Assembly: GCA_050331575.1 (NCBI GenBank)
Contig: JBHJGS010000045.1
Span: 34,213 to 98,212, forward strand
Direction: 5' to 3'
DNA: 64,000 nucleotides
From: JBHJGS01 sp050331575
Lineage (GTDB): Bacteria; Pseudomonadota; Alphaproteobacteria; Sphingomonadales; Rhodothalassiaceae
In this document: piece after piece, positions 26,543-35,471 of the stretch
Position numbering within the stretch: position 1 is the stretch's first letter
Layout: each line of letters starts with the position of its first letter
Translations under genes and position numbers: made by a program
The notes under the pieces: generated by a model
The model's database searches: none
The model's input: only the letters and a program-made list of their open reading frames with translations
Told to the model about the DNA's origin: nothing

Positions 26543-27736
26543 CTATTGGGCCGCCTGAGCCAGACGGCCGCGCGCGAACGCGCGGGTTTCACGATCCAGC
26601 GCGATCACCGCGTCCATTGAGCCCAGGGACTGATCGGCAAGCCGGTTGAGGGCCGCCTCGACGATCTCGGTTATCTGCAAGAACGAAATCTGGCGGCTTA
26701 AGAAGGCATGAACGGCGATTTCGTTGGCGGCGTTCAGCACCGCCGGTGCCGCGCCGCCGGCCTGTAACGCCTCGCGCGCCAGACGCAGGGCAGGAAAGCG
26801 CTGCGCATCCGGTGTCTCGAAATCCAGCCGGTTGAGGGTGGCGAAATCCAGGCGCGGGCTGGGTGTTTCGATTCGGTCCGGCCAGGCCAGCGCATAAGCG
26901 ATCGGCGTGCGCATGTCTGGCGTCCCCAATTGCGCCAGAACCGATCCGTCACAATATTCCACCATCGAGTGGATGACCGATTGCGGATGCACGACAATCT
27001 CTATCTGCGCTTCCTCCACCGGGAACAGATGATAGGCCTCGATCAGTTCCAGCCCCTTGTTCATCATGGTCGCCGAATCCACGGAGATCTTCGCCCCCAT
27101 TGACCAATTGGGATGCTTGACCGCTTGTTCTGGGGTGACATCGGCGAGACTTGCCCGGTCTCGCGTGCGGAACGGCCCGCCCGAAGCCGTCAGCAAGATG
27201 CGGCTGACCTTATCGGCCCGGTCGAAATCGAACACCTGGAAAATGGCATTATGTTCGCTGTCGACCGGCAGCAACGTCGCGCCGTGGCGGGTCACCGCCT
27301 GCATCATCAGGTCGCCCGCACACACCAAACATTCCTTGTTGGCCAGGGCCACTGTAGCGCCTTGCTCCACGGCGGCCAGGGTCGGTGCCAGCCCCGCGGC
27401 GCCGACGATGGCCGCCATGACCCAATCGGTCGGCTGTTGCGCGGCGGAGACCAGGGCATCCTCGCCCGCGGCAATGGCGATACCGGTTCCCGCCAAAGCC
27501 TGCGACAATGCCTCATATTTGTCGGGATTGCCGATCACCGCCAGGTCGGGTCGAAACCGGCGCGCCTGCTCGGCAAGCTTGGCGACATTCTCGTGCGCGG
27601 TCAGCGCCACCAAATGATAGGCCGCAGGACTGCGCGCGATCAGATCCAGCGTATTGCAGCCGACCGACCCGGTCGAGCCGAGAATGGTGATCTTTCGGGC
27701 GGCGCTGTGGCCGTTCAACTGGGTCGGTGCCGTCAT
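26543..27736 (-). CDS. dxr: 1-deoxy-D-xylulose 5-phosphate reductoisomerase
   Basis: A 397-residue NADPH-dependent enzyme making MEP in isoprenoid synthesis. The Rossmann motif ITILGSTGSVGCNTLDLI is near residue 16. Catalytic-region motifs are LLPVDSEHNAIFQ near 150, the TASGGPFR loop, HPNWSMGAKISVDSATMMNKG, and LHF-equivalent EAYHLFPVEEAQIEIVVHPQS. The start ATG at 27736 overlaps the cdsA stop. Longer upstream codons have no family similarity. Confidence 0.96.
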   Translation of the reverse strand: MTAPTQLNGHSAARKITILGSTGSVGCNTLDLIARSPAAYHLVALTAHENVAKLAEQARRFRPDLAVIGNPDKYEALSQALAGTGIAIAAGEDALVSAAQQPTDWVMAAIVGAAGLAPTLAAVEQGATVALANKECLVCAGDLMMQAVTRHGATLLPVDSEHNAIFQVFDFDRADKVSRILLTASGGPFRTRDRASLADVTPEQAVKHPNWSMGAKISVDSATMMNKGLELIEAYHLFPVEEAQIEIVVHPQSVIHSMVEYCDGSVLAQLGTPDMRTPIAYALAWPDRIETPSPRLDFATLNRLDFETPDAQRFPALRLAREALQAGGAAPAVLNAANEIAVHAFLSRQISFLQITEIVEAALNRLADQSLGSMDAVIALDRETRAFARGRLAQAAQ

Positions 27737-28563
27737 GGTCTCGTCATCATGAAGATAAAGGTGAATAATGCAAGCAGGGGAGCCACGAACATCAGGCCAT
27801 CGACCCGATCCAGAATGCCGCCATGTCCAGGAATGATATGGCCGCTGTCTTTGGCGCCCCAGCGCCGCTTCAAAGCGCTTTCCGCTATGTCTCCGATCTG
27901 GCTCCAAACCGCCAGGGGCGGTGTCAGCAGCGCCATCCACACCAAGGGCAGCGGCCGCGCCACCGCCCAGGCAAATAGGCTGCCGGCCAGGGCAAACGCA
28001 ATCCCCCCGACCAGACCGGACCAGGTCTTGTTCGGACTAATCCGCGGAGCCAGGCGCACGCCGCCGATCGCCCGTCCGACGAAATAGCCGCCGATATCCG
28101 TGCCCCAGACCAGCAGAAACGCCCATAACACCAGCGCCAGACCATCCTCGGTGGTGCGCAGCCACAAGAAGGCGAGAACCGGGATCCAAATATAGGCGAC
28201 CGAGCCGCCCAGCCAGACCAGCCGTCGGCGGCGAGCCAGAAGCCCCAGCGCGGCCAGCGCGCCGCCTGTGCTGATCACCACCAGATACCAGATCAGAACG
28301 CCGCCCCCGGCATCGGCGATCAGAAACAGGGACAAGGCGAAGAAACCGCTGACGGTCAGAAACGTCGCCGGCCAGCCGCCGCTCAACCGCAGCATGCCGA
28401 TGAATTCATAGACCATGATCATCGCGCCGATGGCCAAGAAAGCGGCGAATACAAGGCTGCCGAAATAGGCCGCCGCCAGTGCCATTGGGCCCAGCACCAG
28501 AGCGGAGAGAATCCGGCTGATCAATAATGAGCGCGGCGGCGGCGTCTTTAGCGGACGGCTCAC
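27733..28563 (-). CDS. cdsA: Phosphatidate cytidylyltransferase
   Basis: A 276-residue multi-spanning inner-membrane enzyme making CDP-diacylglycerol for phospholipid synthesis. Around eight hydrophobic segments are visible. The CDP-DAG synthase signature appears in SPNKTWSGLVGG and in SALKRRWGAKDSG followed by HIIPGHGGILDRVDGL. Its start overlaps the uppS stop and its stop overlaps the dxr start, so it is translationally coupled to both. Confidence 0.95.
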   Translation of the reverse strand: MSRPLKTPPPRSLLISRILSALVLGPMALAAAYFGSLVFAAFLAIGAMIMVYEFIGMLRLSGGWPATFLTVSGFFALSLFLIADAGGGVLIWYLVVISTGGALAALGLLARRRRLVWLGGSVAYIWIPVLAFLWLRTTEDGLALVLWAFLLVWGTDIGGYFVGRAIGGVRLAPRISPNKTWSGLVGGIAFALAGSLFAWAVARPLPLVWMALLTPPLAVWSQIGDIAESALKRRWGAKDSGHIIPGHGGILDRVDGLMFVAPLLALFTFIFMMTRP

Positions 28564-29288
28564 GAGCGCGCACCGTAGCGCCGTTCCCGACGGCTGAACT
28601 CCTCAATGGCCGAGCTTAAATCGGACTCCGCAAAGTCCGGCCACATCACGTCCAGGAAGACCAGTTCGGCATAGGCGGCCTGCCATAACAAGAAATTGGA
28701 CAAGCGCTTTTCTCCGCTGGTGCGGATCAGCAGATCCGGATCTGGCAGATCAGCGGTGAACAGGTGCCGAGCAATGGTGTCCTCGGTGATCGTGGCCGGG
28801 TCCAGCAAGCCATCGCGCGCCGCCTTAGCGATCGAGCGGACGGCATCCACGATCTCCGATTGGCTGCCGTAATTCAACGCGATGACCAACTGCATGCGGC
28901 TATTGCCCAGGGTGCGGCGTTCAGCGGTGTCGATCAGCGCGATAATGTCCGGTGATAGGCGCGTGCGCAGGCCGATGAACCGCACACGCACGCCGTTGCG
29001 GTCTAGTTCATCCACTTCATGTTGGATATAGTGGCGCAGCAGGCCCATCAGATCTTCGATCTCGTCGGGCGGCCGCTTCCAATTCTCCGACGAGAAGGCG
29101 TACAGCGTCAGCACTTCGACGCCGGTCTCCAAGCAGGCGCGCACGGTTCTGCGCACCGCCTCCGCGCCCTGGCGATGGCCGAGCGCGCGGGGCAGATGTC
29201 GGCGCTTCGCCCAGCGGCCATTGCCATCCATGATGATGGCAATGTGCCGCGGTGGCAGCGTCAGAGTCTCTTGCTTGGCCGGGATCAT
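28560..29288 (-). CDS. uppS: Undecaprenyl-diphosphate synthase (cis-prenyltransferase)
   Basis: A 242-residue cytoplasmic enzyme making the C55 lipid carrier for peptidoglycan. The catalytic Asp is in HIAIIMDGNGRWAKRR near residue 20. TLYAFSSENWKRP near 70 and the C-terminal LLIRTSGEKRLSNFLLWQAAYAE complete the family pattern. It overlaps cdsA by four bases and lies 29 bases after frr. Confidence 0.97.
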   Translation of the reverse strand: MIPAKQETLTLPPRHIAIIMDGNGRWAKRRHLPRALGHRQGAEAVRRTVRACLETGVEVLTLYAFSSENWKRPPDEIEDLMGLLRHYIQHEVDELDRNGVRVRFIGLRTRLSPDIIALIDTAERRTLGNSRMQLVIALNYGSQSEIVDAVRSIAKAARDGLLDPATITEDTIARHLFTADLPDPDLLIRTSGEKRLSNFLLWQAAYAELVFLDVMWPDFAESDLSSAIEEFSRRERRYGARS

Positions 29289-29317
29289 CAGCGTTGACCT
29301 TCCAGTGCCGGCCTGGA

Positions 29318-29878
29318 TCAGACCTGCATGATCTCCTTTTCCTTCTGCGTCAGCAAGTCGTCGATCTTGCCAATAGTTTTGTCGGTCATGCTCTGGACCT
29401 CGTCTGACAGGCGTTTATGATCGTCTTTGCCGATATCGCCGTTTTTCTCTGCCTTTTTCAGCGCATCCATGCCGTCGCGCCGGACGTTGCGCACGGAGAT
29501 GCGCGCCTGCTCGGCATATTTTCCGGCCATCTTGGCCAGATCACGGCGGCGTTCTTCGTTCAGTTCCGGCACCGGGATGCGCACAGTCTGGCCGTCGATC
29601 ATCGGATTGAGACCCAGACCGGAATTGCGAATCGCCTTCTCCACGGCGGAGACATTGTTCTGGTCCCAAACCTGAACCGTCAGCATCCGCGGCTCCGGCA
29701 CCGTGATCGAGCCGACCTGGGCGATCGGCATCGATGCCCCGTAAACATCCACCTGGATTGGATCGAGCAGCCCGGTGTTGGCGCGGCCGGTGCGCAGGCC
29801 GGAAAATTCGTGTTTCAGATTGTCCACGGCCCCGTCCATGCGCCGCTGCAGATCCCTTTTGTCGATCCCCTCGCTCAT
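29318..29878 (-). CDS. frr: Ribosome recycling factor
   Basis: A 186-residue protein that splits post-termination ribosomes with EF-G. Family marks: LKHEFSGLRTGRANTGLLDPI near residue 20, QVGSITVPEPRMLTVQVWD near 50, and the C-terminal helix with RNVRRDGMDALKKAEK. The ATG at 29878 overlaps the pyrH stop as ATGA; further upstream codons lie over pyrH and are not family-like. Confidence 0.97.
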   Translation of the reverse strand: MSEGIDKRDLQRRMDGAVDNLKHEFSGLRTGRANTGLLDPIQVDVYGASMPIAQVGSITVPEPRMLTVQVWDQNNVSAVEKAIRNSGLGLNPMIDGQTVRIPVPELNEERRRDLAKMAGKYAEQARISVRNVRRDGMDALKKAEKNGDIGKDDHKRLSDEVQSMTDKTIGKIDDLLTQKEKEIMQV

Positions 29879-30600
29879 TCTTGCTCTTCCTTTCCGATCA
29901 CTGTGCAGGTGCCCTGCCCGTCGAGCACCCGGCCCAACTCGCCACGCTGCTCGATAGAGAAAACATAGATGGGAATGTCGTTTTCCCGGCACAACGCAAT
30001 CGCGCTGGCGTCCATCACCTTCAAATCCTGGCGCAAGACATCCATGTAGCTAAGCCGGGTATAGCGCTGCGCCGCGTCATCCTTTTTCGGGTCGGCACTA
30101 TAGACGCCGTCAACCTGTGTCGCCTTCAAGAGCGCGTCACAATTCATCTCCGCCGCGCGCAAGGCCGCCGCTGTGTCCGTGGTGAAGAACGGATTGCCCG
30201 TGCCCGCGGCGAACAGAACAATTCGCTGCTTTTCCATGTGCCGGATGGCGCGCCGGCGGATATAGGGCTCGCAGACGCTAGACATCGGGATAGCCGATAA
30301 GACCCGTGTGGGCACACCTAGCTTCTCCAGCGCATTCTGCACCGCCAATGCGTTCATCACGGTCGCCAGCATGCCCATATAATCGGCCGAGGCGCGGTCG
30401 AAGCCCTTGGCAGCTGCGGCCAGACCGCGAAATATATTGCCGCCGCCGACCACCGCGCAGAGTTCGCAGCCGGCTTCATGCGCGGCCTTCATTTCCGAGG
30501 CGACCCGGTCAACCACATCAGCGGAAATGCCAAAGCCCGCATCGCCCATCAAGGCTTCGCCGGACAGCTTGATCAGAACGCGTTTAAGCGGCTGGGACAT
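29875..30600 (-). CDS. pyrH: UMP kinase
   Basis: A 241-residue amino-acid-kinase-fold enzyme phosphorylating UMP. Motifs: RVLIKLSGEALMGD at the N-terminus, AVVGGGNIFRG near 48, the MGMLATVMNALAVQNAL helix near 75, and FAAGTGNPFFTTDTAAALRAAE near 135. It lies between tsf and frr, its normal position, with 135 bp separating it from tsf. Confidence 0.97.
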   Translation of the reverse strand: MSQPLKRVLIKLSGEALMGDAGFGISADVVDRVASEMKAAHEAGCELCAVVGGGNIFRGLAAAAKGFDRASADYMGMLATVMNALAVQNALEKLGVPTRVLSAIPMSSVCEPYIRRRAIRHMEKQRIVLFAAGTGNPFFTTDTAAALRAAEMNCDALLKATQVDGVYSADPKKDDAAQRYTRLSYMDVLRQDLKVMDASAIALCRENDIPIYVFSIEQRGELGRVLDGQGTCTVIGKEEQE

Positions 30601-30735
30601 GACACGACGCCACCTTCATGAGGAAGGCCCCGGAGAGAACCACCGAGGCCGGGATGCGGCGCGCACTCTAGTCGCGCTTTGGCCGTCAGGCCAGCATCAT
30701 GCGCAGCTTTTGCGCGCAGCGACGGGCCATCGGGC

Positions 30736-31650
30736 TCACCCCTTGACCGCGGCGGCCACCTCCGCGGCGAAATCGCTGTCATCGCGCTCGATGCCCTCGC
30801 CCAGCTCATAGCGGATGAAGCCGGTCAACTTGGCATCGCCGGCCTGGGCCACCAGCTGTTCGATGCGGGTTTCGCCATCAACCACCGAGATCTGCTTCAG
30901 CAAGCAAACTTCCTCATAGAATTTGCGCATGCGCCCTTCGATCATCTTGTCAACGATCGCCTCGGGCTTGCCCGAGGCCAAGGCGGCGTCGCGTTGAACC
31001 TGCTTTTCCCGCTCAATCAGGGCCGGATCCAAATCCGCAACGTCCAGCGACGCGGGGTTGGTGGCAGCCACATGCATGGCGATATGCTTGGCCAGACCGT
31101 CCAGTCTCGACTTGTCCGCACTGCCTTCCAGTGCCACCAGAACGCCGATCTTGCCGAGCGTGCCGGCGCGCACCGCGGCATGCACATAAGAGCCGACGAC
31201 CCCGTCGCTAACGCTCAAGGCGGCCGCCCGGCGCAAGCTCATATTCTCGCCGATGGTCGCGATCAGATGGGTCAGCTGCTCTTCAACGGTGCGTTCAGTT
31301 CCCGGATAGCCGGCCGATTGCACGGCTGGAAGATCGCCGTTTTGGGCCACGGACATGTCGGCCAACTGAGCCACGAAGTCCTGAAACATTTCGTTGCGCG
31401 CAACGAAATCGGTCTCGGCATTGACCTCGATCGCTGCCCCCGTGGTGCCGGCAACCGCCACGCCGACCAACCCCTCTGCGGCGGTGCGGCCGGATTTCTT
31501 GGCGGCCTTGGCCAGCCCCTTCTTACGCAGCCAATCAACCGCGGCTTCCATATCACCGTCGGCTTCAGCCAGGGCCTTCTTGCAGTCCATCATGCCTGCG
31601 CCGGTTTTTTCGCGCAGGTCTTTGACCATCGCGGCAGTGATTTGCGCCAT
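30736..31650 (-). CDS. tsf: Elongation factor Ts
   Basis: A 304-residue nucleotide-exchange factor for EF-Tu. The N-terminal UBA-like helix region includes VKDLREKTGAGMMDCKKALAE, and the WLRKKGLAKAAKKSGRTAAEG block follows. The core has FVARNEMFQDFVAQLA and IAMHVAATNPASL. The start at 31650 lies in the family-like position; the upstream open frame is unrelated. It follows rpsB across 139 bp containing two hairpins. Confidence 0.97.
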   Translation of the reverse strand: MAQITAAMVKDLREKTGAGMMDCKKALAEADGDMEAAVDWLRKKGLAKAAKKSGRTAAEGLVGVAVAGTTGAAIEVNAETDFVARNEMFQDFVAQLADMSVAQNGDLPAVQSAGYPGTERTVEEQLTHLIATIGENMSLRRAAALSVSDGVVGSYVHAAVRAGTLGKIGVLVALEGSADKSRLDGLAKHIAMHVAATNPASLDVADLDPALIEREKQVQRDAALASGKPEAIVDKMIEGRMRKFYEEVCLLKQISVVDGETRIEQLVAQAGDAKLTGFIRYELGEGIERDDSDFAAEVAAAVKG

Positions 31651-31707
31651 CTTATCTTCTCTCCAAAATGATCTCGTGCCGGAGCGGCAGGTGTATCGAG
31701 GCAGGGC

Positions 31708-31735
31708 CATAAAGCCGTGAAACTGCGGCTTTATG
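31708..31735. promoter_or_regulatory. Perfect hairpin in the rpsB-tsf gap
   Basis: CATAAAGCCG (31708-31717) and CGGCTTTATG (31726-31735) form a perfect 10-bp inverted repeat with an eight-base loop. It lies between rpsB and tsf and could attenuate or process the shared transcript. Confidence 0.5.
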
Positions 31736-31748
31736 ACAGAATCAAGAA

Positions 31749-31783
31749 TTTGCCGGCCGGCGCGAGGACGTCGCGCCGGCAAA
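31749..31783 (-). terminator. Strong hairpin after rpsB
   Basis: TTTGCCGGC and GCCGGCAAA enclose a further GC-rich stem around GGAC, starting a few bases after the rpsB stop on the minus strand. On the transcript it is followed by an A/T-rich stretch. It probably works as a partial terminator or a processing site, lowering tsf relative to rpsB. Confidence 0.5.
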
Positions 31784-31789
31784 CCGCGG

Positions 31790-32599
31790 TTATGCTGCGG
31801 CGTCTTCTTCCGCCTGGCTGGACGCATCCGCCTGAGCGTCGGCAGCGGCCTGTTCAGGCACGGCTTCGGCGGTCTCTTCGGCTTCGCCAACATCGACGCC
31901 CTGAGCGGTCAACTGCTCCTGAATGCCGTCAAGAACGGCCGCGGCAAGCAAGTCGCAATACAGCCGGATGGCGCGGGTGGCGTCATCATTGCCGGGGATC
32001 GGTAAGGCGATCCCGTCGGGATTGCAATTGGTGTCCACCACCGCAATGACCGGAATGCCCAGCCGGTTGGCTTCGGCAATCGCGATCTCCTCGCGATTGG
32101 TGTCGATCACGAACAGCAGGTCCGGCAGACCGCCCATGTCGCGGATACCGCCCAAGGACAGCTCAAGCTTGTCGCGGTGCCGCGTCAGTTCCAAGGTTTC
32201 CTTCTTGGTCAAGCCGGTATCGGCCTGATTCAACTGTTCGTCCAGCTTCTTCAGCCGGCGGATCGACTGGGAAATCGTCTTCCAGTTGGTCAGCATGCCG
32301 CCGAGCCAGCGGTGATTGACGAAATATTGGCCGCAGCGTTGGGCCGATTCCGCCACGATCGGCGCGGCCTGCCGCTTGGTGCCGACGAACAGGATCCGCC
32401 CGCCAGAGGCCGCCACGTCGCGCACCTCTTTCAGGGCACGATCCAACAGCGGCACGGTCTGGGACAGGTCCAGAATATGCACCTTGTTGCGCTCCCCAAA
32501 GATATAGGGAGCCATTTTCGGGTTCCACCGATGGGTTTGGTGGCCGAAATGCACGCCAGCTTCCAGCAGCTGGCGCATGGAAAAGTCCGGAAGCGCCAT
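31790..32599 (-). CDS. rpsB: 30S ribosomal protein S2
   Basis: A 269-residue S2. It begins LPDFSMRQLLEAGVHFGHQT with RWNPKMAPYIFGERN following, then NHRWLGGMLTNWKTI, and the conserved C-terminal block PDLLFVIDTNREEIAIAEA followed by GIPVIAVVDTNCNPDGI. An acidic, alanine-rich tail of about 30 residues follows, as in several alphaproteobacteria. The start at 32599 gives the family N-terminus. A promoter candidate lies about 130-160 bp upstream. Confidence 0.97.
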   Translation of the reverse strand: MALPDFSMRQLLEAGVHFGHQTHRWNPKMAPYIFGERNKVHILDLSQTVPLLDRALKEVRDVAASGGRILFVGTKRQAAPIVAESAQRCGQYFVNHRWLGGMLTNWKTISQSIRRLKKLDEQLNQADTGLTKKETLELTRHRDKLELSLGGIRDMGGLPDLLFVIDTNREEIAIAEANRLGIPVIAVVDTNCNPDGIALPIPGNDDATRAIRLYCDLLAAAVLDGIQEQLTAQGVDVGEAEETAEAVPEQAAADAQADASSQAEEDAAA

Positions 32600-32730
32600 G
32601 AAATCTCCTATTTCCGGTTCAGCCTCTGCGGGGCGATGCAATCCGATCCAATGGGTCGGACACCGGAGGATGGCTCGGGGATGTCTGTCCCGGCGCACCC
32701 GCGCCCCGCATGTGGGTTTAATGAGAGCGC

Positions 32731-32759
32731 GCTATACGCACGCCCGCGCTTGGGCGCAA
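32731..32759 (-). promoter_or_regulatory. Candidate sigma-70 promoter of rpsB-tsf
   Basis: On the minus strand, TTGCGC (plus 32754-32759) is followed by 17 bases and TATAGC (plus 32731-32736). Box quality is moderate and spacing optimal. The rest of the 327-bp gap (32600-32926) between rpsB and the FMN-reductase remnant shows no gene. Confidence 0.5.
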
Positions 32760-32926
32760 GCCCCCTCATCGGCTTGTGTGGCTTTTTCGCCCAACACTCG
32801 CTGACACGTCGGTGCCCCGGATAACCAGACGCGAGACGGCCGCCTGTTACAGATAACCCACTTTGACGGCGATGGTTCGCAACCGATCGCGGGCCGGTCG
32901 TTCAGCGGCACGCCCAGACCGCCGGG

Positions 32927-33508
32927 CTAGGCTGCGGACAGAGCCGGATCAGCCGGCTGCACCCGCTTCACAAACGCAACGACCGCGGCCAACAAGGCTT
33001 GCAGATGGTCCAGGCTGGCCTGGTCGACCAACCGGCCATCGACGATCTTGTCCCCGGCCTGGGCGATCAGCACCTCCTTGTGCGGCACCAGGACGCTCAG
33101 CGTGCTGGTCAAGGCATATTTCAGGTCATTTTGGGCGCGCACGCCGCCGGTTGTGGCCGGCGACACGCTGAACAGGCCGACGGGTTAGCCCGCCAGGGGC
33201 GAGCGGAAAGCCGGGCGCGACGCCCAGTCGATCGCGTTCTTCATCACCCCGCTCATGCCGTAATTATATTCCGGTGTGGCCAAGATCAGCGCATCGGCCT
33301 CAGTGATGGCGGCCTTTAGCTTGGCAACCGCGTCCGGCGACGTCTGACCATCCAGGTCTGGGTTGTAGAGTGGCACCTCAGCCAGATCGAAGCGGGCCAG
33401 CACGGCATCGGCCGGCACCAGCGCGCGCATGGCCTCCAAGGCAGCGCGGTTGCGCGAGGCAGCCCCCAGGCTACCGGCAATGCCCAGAAGCTTGATCGAG
33501 CGGTCCAT
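32927..33508 (-). pseudogene. NADPH-dependent FMN reductase, interrupted by one in-frame TAA
   Basis: Reading through a single TAA (minus strand, 33187-33185) restores a normal 192-193-residue flavodoxin-like reductase. The first segment has LLGIAGSLGAASRNRAAL (FMN phosphate loop), VPLYNPDLD and ILATPEYNYGMSGVMKNAIDW with the flavin-contact loop. The second resumes with PVGLFSVSPATTGGVRAQ and continues to the normal C-terminus. The stop replaces the Lys expected in GKPVGLFS (AAA to TAA is one change). The product would be truncated before the last third of the fold. Whether this is decay or a sequence error is unresolved. Confidence 0.85.
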
Positions 33509-33634
33509 TCTCTGTCTCCATTTCAAGCAAGCGGTCGAGGAAGAAAAACGCCGGCAATCCTGCTCGATCTACCGGTCAGCGCGCTCAACGGCGGGCCTAT
33601 CAGTGGGCAGGCCAGCGGCCGCGCGCCGACACGA

Positions 33635-33814
33635 TCATCCGCCGGGCGTCCAAATCAAGATGATGCCATTCGCCGTCAGGATCACGGCCAATGCGATCAT
33701 CAGACGCGCCTTCTGCCGTTGTGCGGGGTCACGCCGGAGCAGCCGCATCCCCTGCCAGCCCAGCAGCCCTGCGGCGATGAGAGCGGCCAGCAAGGCCGCC
33801 TGCGCCACGGTCAT
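33635..33814 (-). CDS. Small membrane protein downstream of glpK
   Basis: A 59-residue protein with two hydrophobic helices (about 3-20 and 37-54) separated by a basic loop (RLLRRDPAQRQKARL). Its start overlaps the glpK stop as ATGA, which supports translation as part of the glpK unit. I do not recognise a family. A role in glycerol uptake is possible only by position. Confidence 0.55.
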   Translation of the reverse strand: MTVAQAALLAALIAAGLLGWQGMRLLRRDPAQRQKARLMIALAVILTANGIILIWTPGG

Positions 33815-35310
33815 TGCGCTGCCACCGGCTGGGCCAGGCAACGCGCCAGGGCATCGCGCCAACCAGCGAGCGCCGCATCGCGCGTATCGGCATCCATGGC
33901 GGGATCAAAACTGCGGTCGACCGCCCAGACGGCCTTGAGATCCTCCAGGCCGCTGAACAGGCCCGCGCCCAGGCCAGCCAGCATCGCCGCCCCCAGCGCG
34001 GTCGTCTCGGTGACCTGTGGCCGGTCGACCGGTCGGTTCAGCATGTCGGCGAGACATTGCGCGAACCAATCATTCGCCGCCATGCCGCCATCGATGCGCA
34101 GGCGCTGCAGCGGCACGCCGGCATCGGCTTCAAACGCGGTCATCAGGTCGAGGGTCTGATAGACCACCGATTCCAGGGCCGCGCGGGCCAGATGCGCGCG
34201 ATCGGTGGCCCGGGTCATGCCACACAAGATCGCCCGCGCTTCCGGGTTCCAATGCGGTGCGCCCAGGCCGGTGAAGGCGGGCACCAGATAGACCCCGTCA
34301 TTGCCGGCCAAGCTGGCGGCCAAGGTGGCGCTTTGCGCCGCATTGTCGAGCAGGCCCAGACCATCGCGCAGCCACTGGATCGCCGCCCCGGCAACGAAGA
34401 TCGAGCCTTCCAGCGCATAATCGCGCCGCCCGTCAATCTCAAAAGCGATCGTCGAGAGCAGCCGATGCTGCGAGCGTACCGGTTCCGCCCCGACATTCTG
34501 CAGCACAAAGCAGCCGGTGCCGTAGGTGCTCTTGGTGTCGCCCTTGGCCAGGCACAGCTGGCCGATGGAGGCGGCTTGCTGGTCGCCCGCGCAGCCGGTG
34601 ATGCGCAGCGGCCGGCCGAACACCGAGTCCGGGATCTGTGCCAGCGTCCCGGCATTGCCGACCACCTCCGGCAGCATCGCCTCGGGCACGCCGAACAGCG
34701 CGCACATCTCACTGTCCCAGCGACCCGACCGCAGGTCCAGCAGGCAGGTGCGCGCGGCATTGGTGATGTCGGTGAGGTGCGGGCCGGCCAAGCGCGCGAT
34801 CAGATAGCTGTCCACGGTGCCGAAGGCGAGCTCGCCACGCTCGGCACGCTGGCGCGCGCCAGGCACCTGATCGAGGATCCACGCGATCTTCGTGGCGGAG
34901 AAATATGGATCCAGCAGCAATCCCGTGCGCGCGATCACGGCCTCCTCCGCGCCCTTCTGCTTCAGCGCCCGGATGGCCGGAGCGGTGCGGCGGTCCTGCC
35001 ACACGATGGCCGGGTGGATCGGGGCAAGGCTCTTGCGGTCCCAAACAATCGTCGTTTCGCGCTGATTGGTGATACCCAAGGCCAGCGGGCCGGTGCCCTG
35101 CCGGTCCAATTGGGTCAGAACACTGCGAATGCAGGTGATGGCATCGGCGATGATGTGCTCGGGATCTTGTTCCACCCACCCCGGCCTGGGGTAGCTTTGC
35201 GGCAGTTCCCGCTGCTCAGAGGCCAGGATCGCACCGTCCGGAGCGAAGGCGATGGCGCGGGTGCTGGTGGTGCCTTGGTCCAGCGCAATCAGCGCGTTTT
35301 GGTCCGGCAT
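33811..35310 (-). CDS. glpK: Glycerol kinase
   Basis: A 499-residue FGGY-family kinase making glycerol 3-phosphate. Motifs: ALDQGTTSTRAIAF at the N-terminus, ITNQRETTIVWD near 80, WILDQVPGARQRAERGE near 140, CLAKGDTKSTYGTGCF near 255, and GGMAANDWFAQCLADMLNRPV near 408. The enzyme is full length. No glpF or glpD is adjacent; the small membrane protein overlaps its end. Confidence 0.96.
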   Translation of the reverse strand: MPDQNALIALDQGTTSTRAIAFAPDGAILASEQRELPQSYPRPGWVEQDPEHIIADAITCIRSVLTQLDRQGTGPLALGITNQRETTIVWDRKSLAPIHPAIVWQDRRTAPAIRALKQKGAEEAVIARTGLLLDPYFSATKIAWILDQVPGARQRAERGELAFGTVDSYLIARLAGPHLTDITNAARTCLLDLRSGRWDSEMCALFGVPEAMLPEVVGNAGTLAQIPDSVFGRPLRITGCAGDQQAASIGQLCLAKGDTKSTYGTGCFVLQNVGAEPVRSQHRLLSTIAFEIDGRRDYALEGSIFVAGAAIQWLRDGLGLLDNAAQSATLAASLAGNDGVYLVPAFTGLGAPHWNPEARAILCGMTRATDRAHLARAALESVVYQTLDLMTAFEADAGVPLQRLRIDGGMAANDWFAQCLADMLNRPVDRPQVTETTALGAAMLAGLGAGLFSGLEDLKAVWAVDRSFDPAMDADTRDAALAGWRDALARCLAQPVAAQ

Positions 35311-35471
35311 TTTCCTGTTTCTCCTTGGATTGTGTGGCCGATCCTGACGTCAAGTCCCTGTTTCGGCAATAAATTGTCAGGAAATGCCGCCCTAGAGTGA
35401 CGTGTCAGCAGCGTCGTGACAAAGGCCGCGGCCTGGGGTTACACTGAAATGTGACCATGAGGGCAGCGGCC

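Noticed and set aside
33814..35400. Plus-strand open frame opposite glpK
   Set aside because: Antisense shadow of a well-supported kinase gene.
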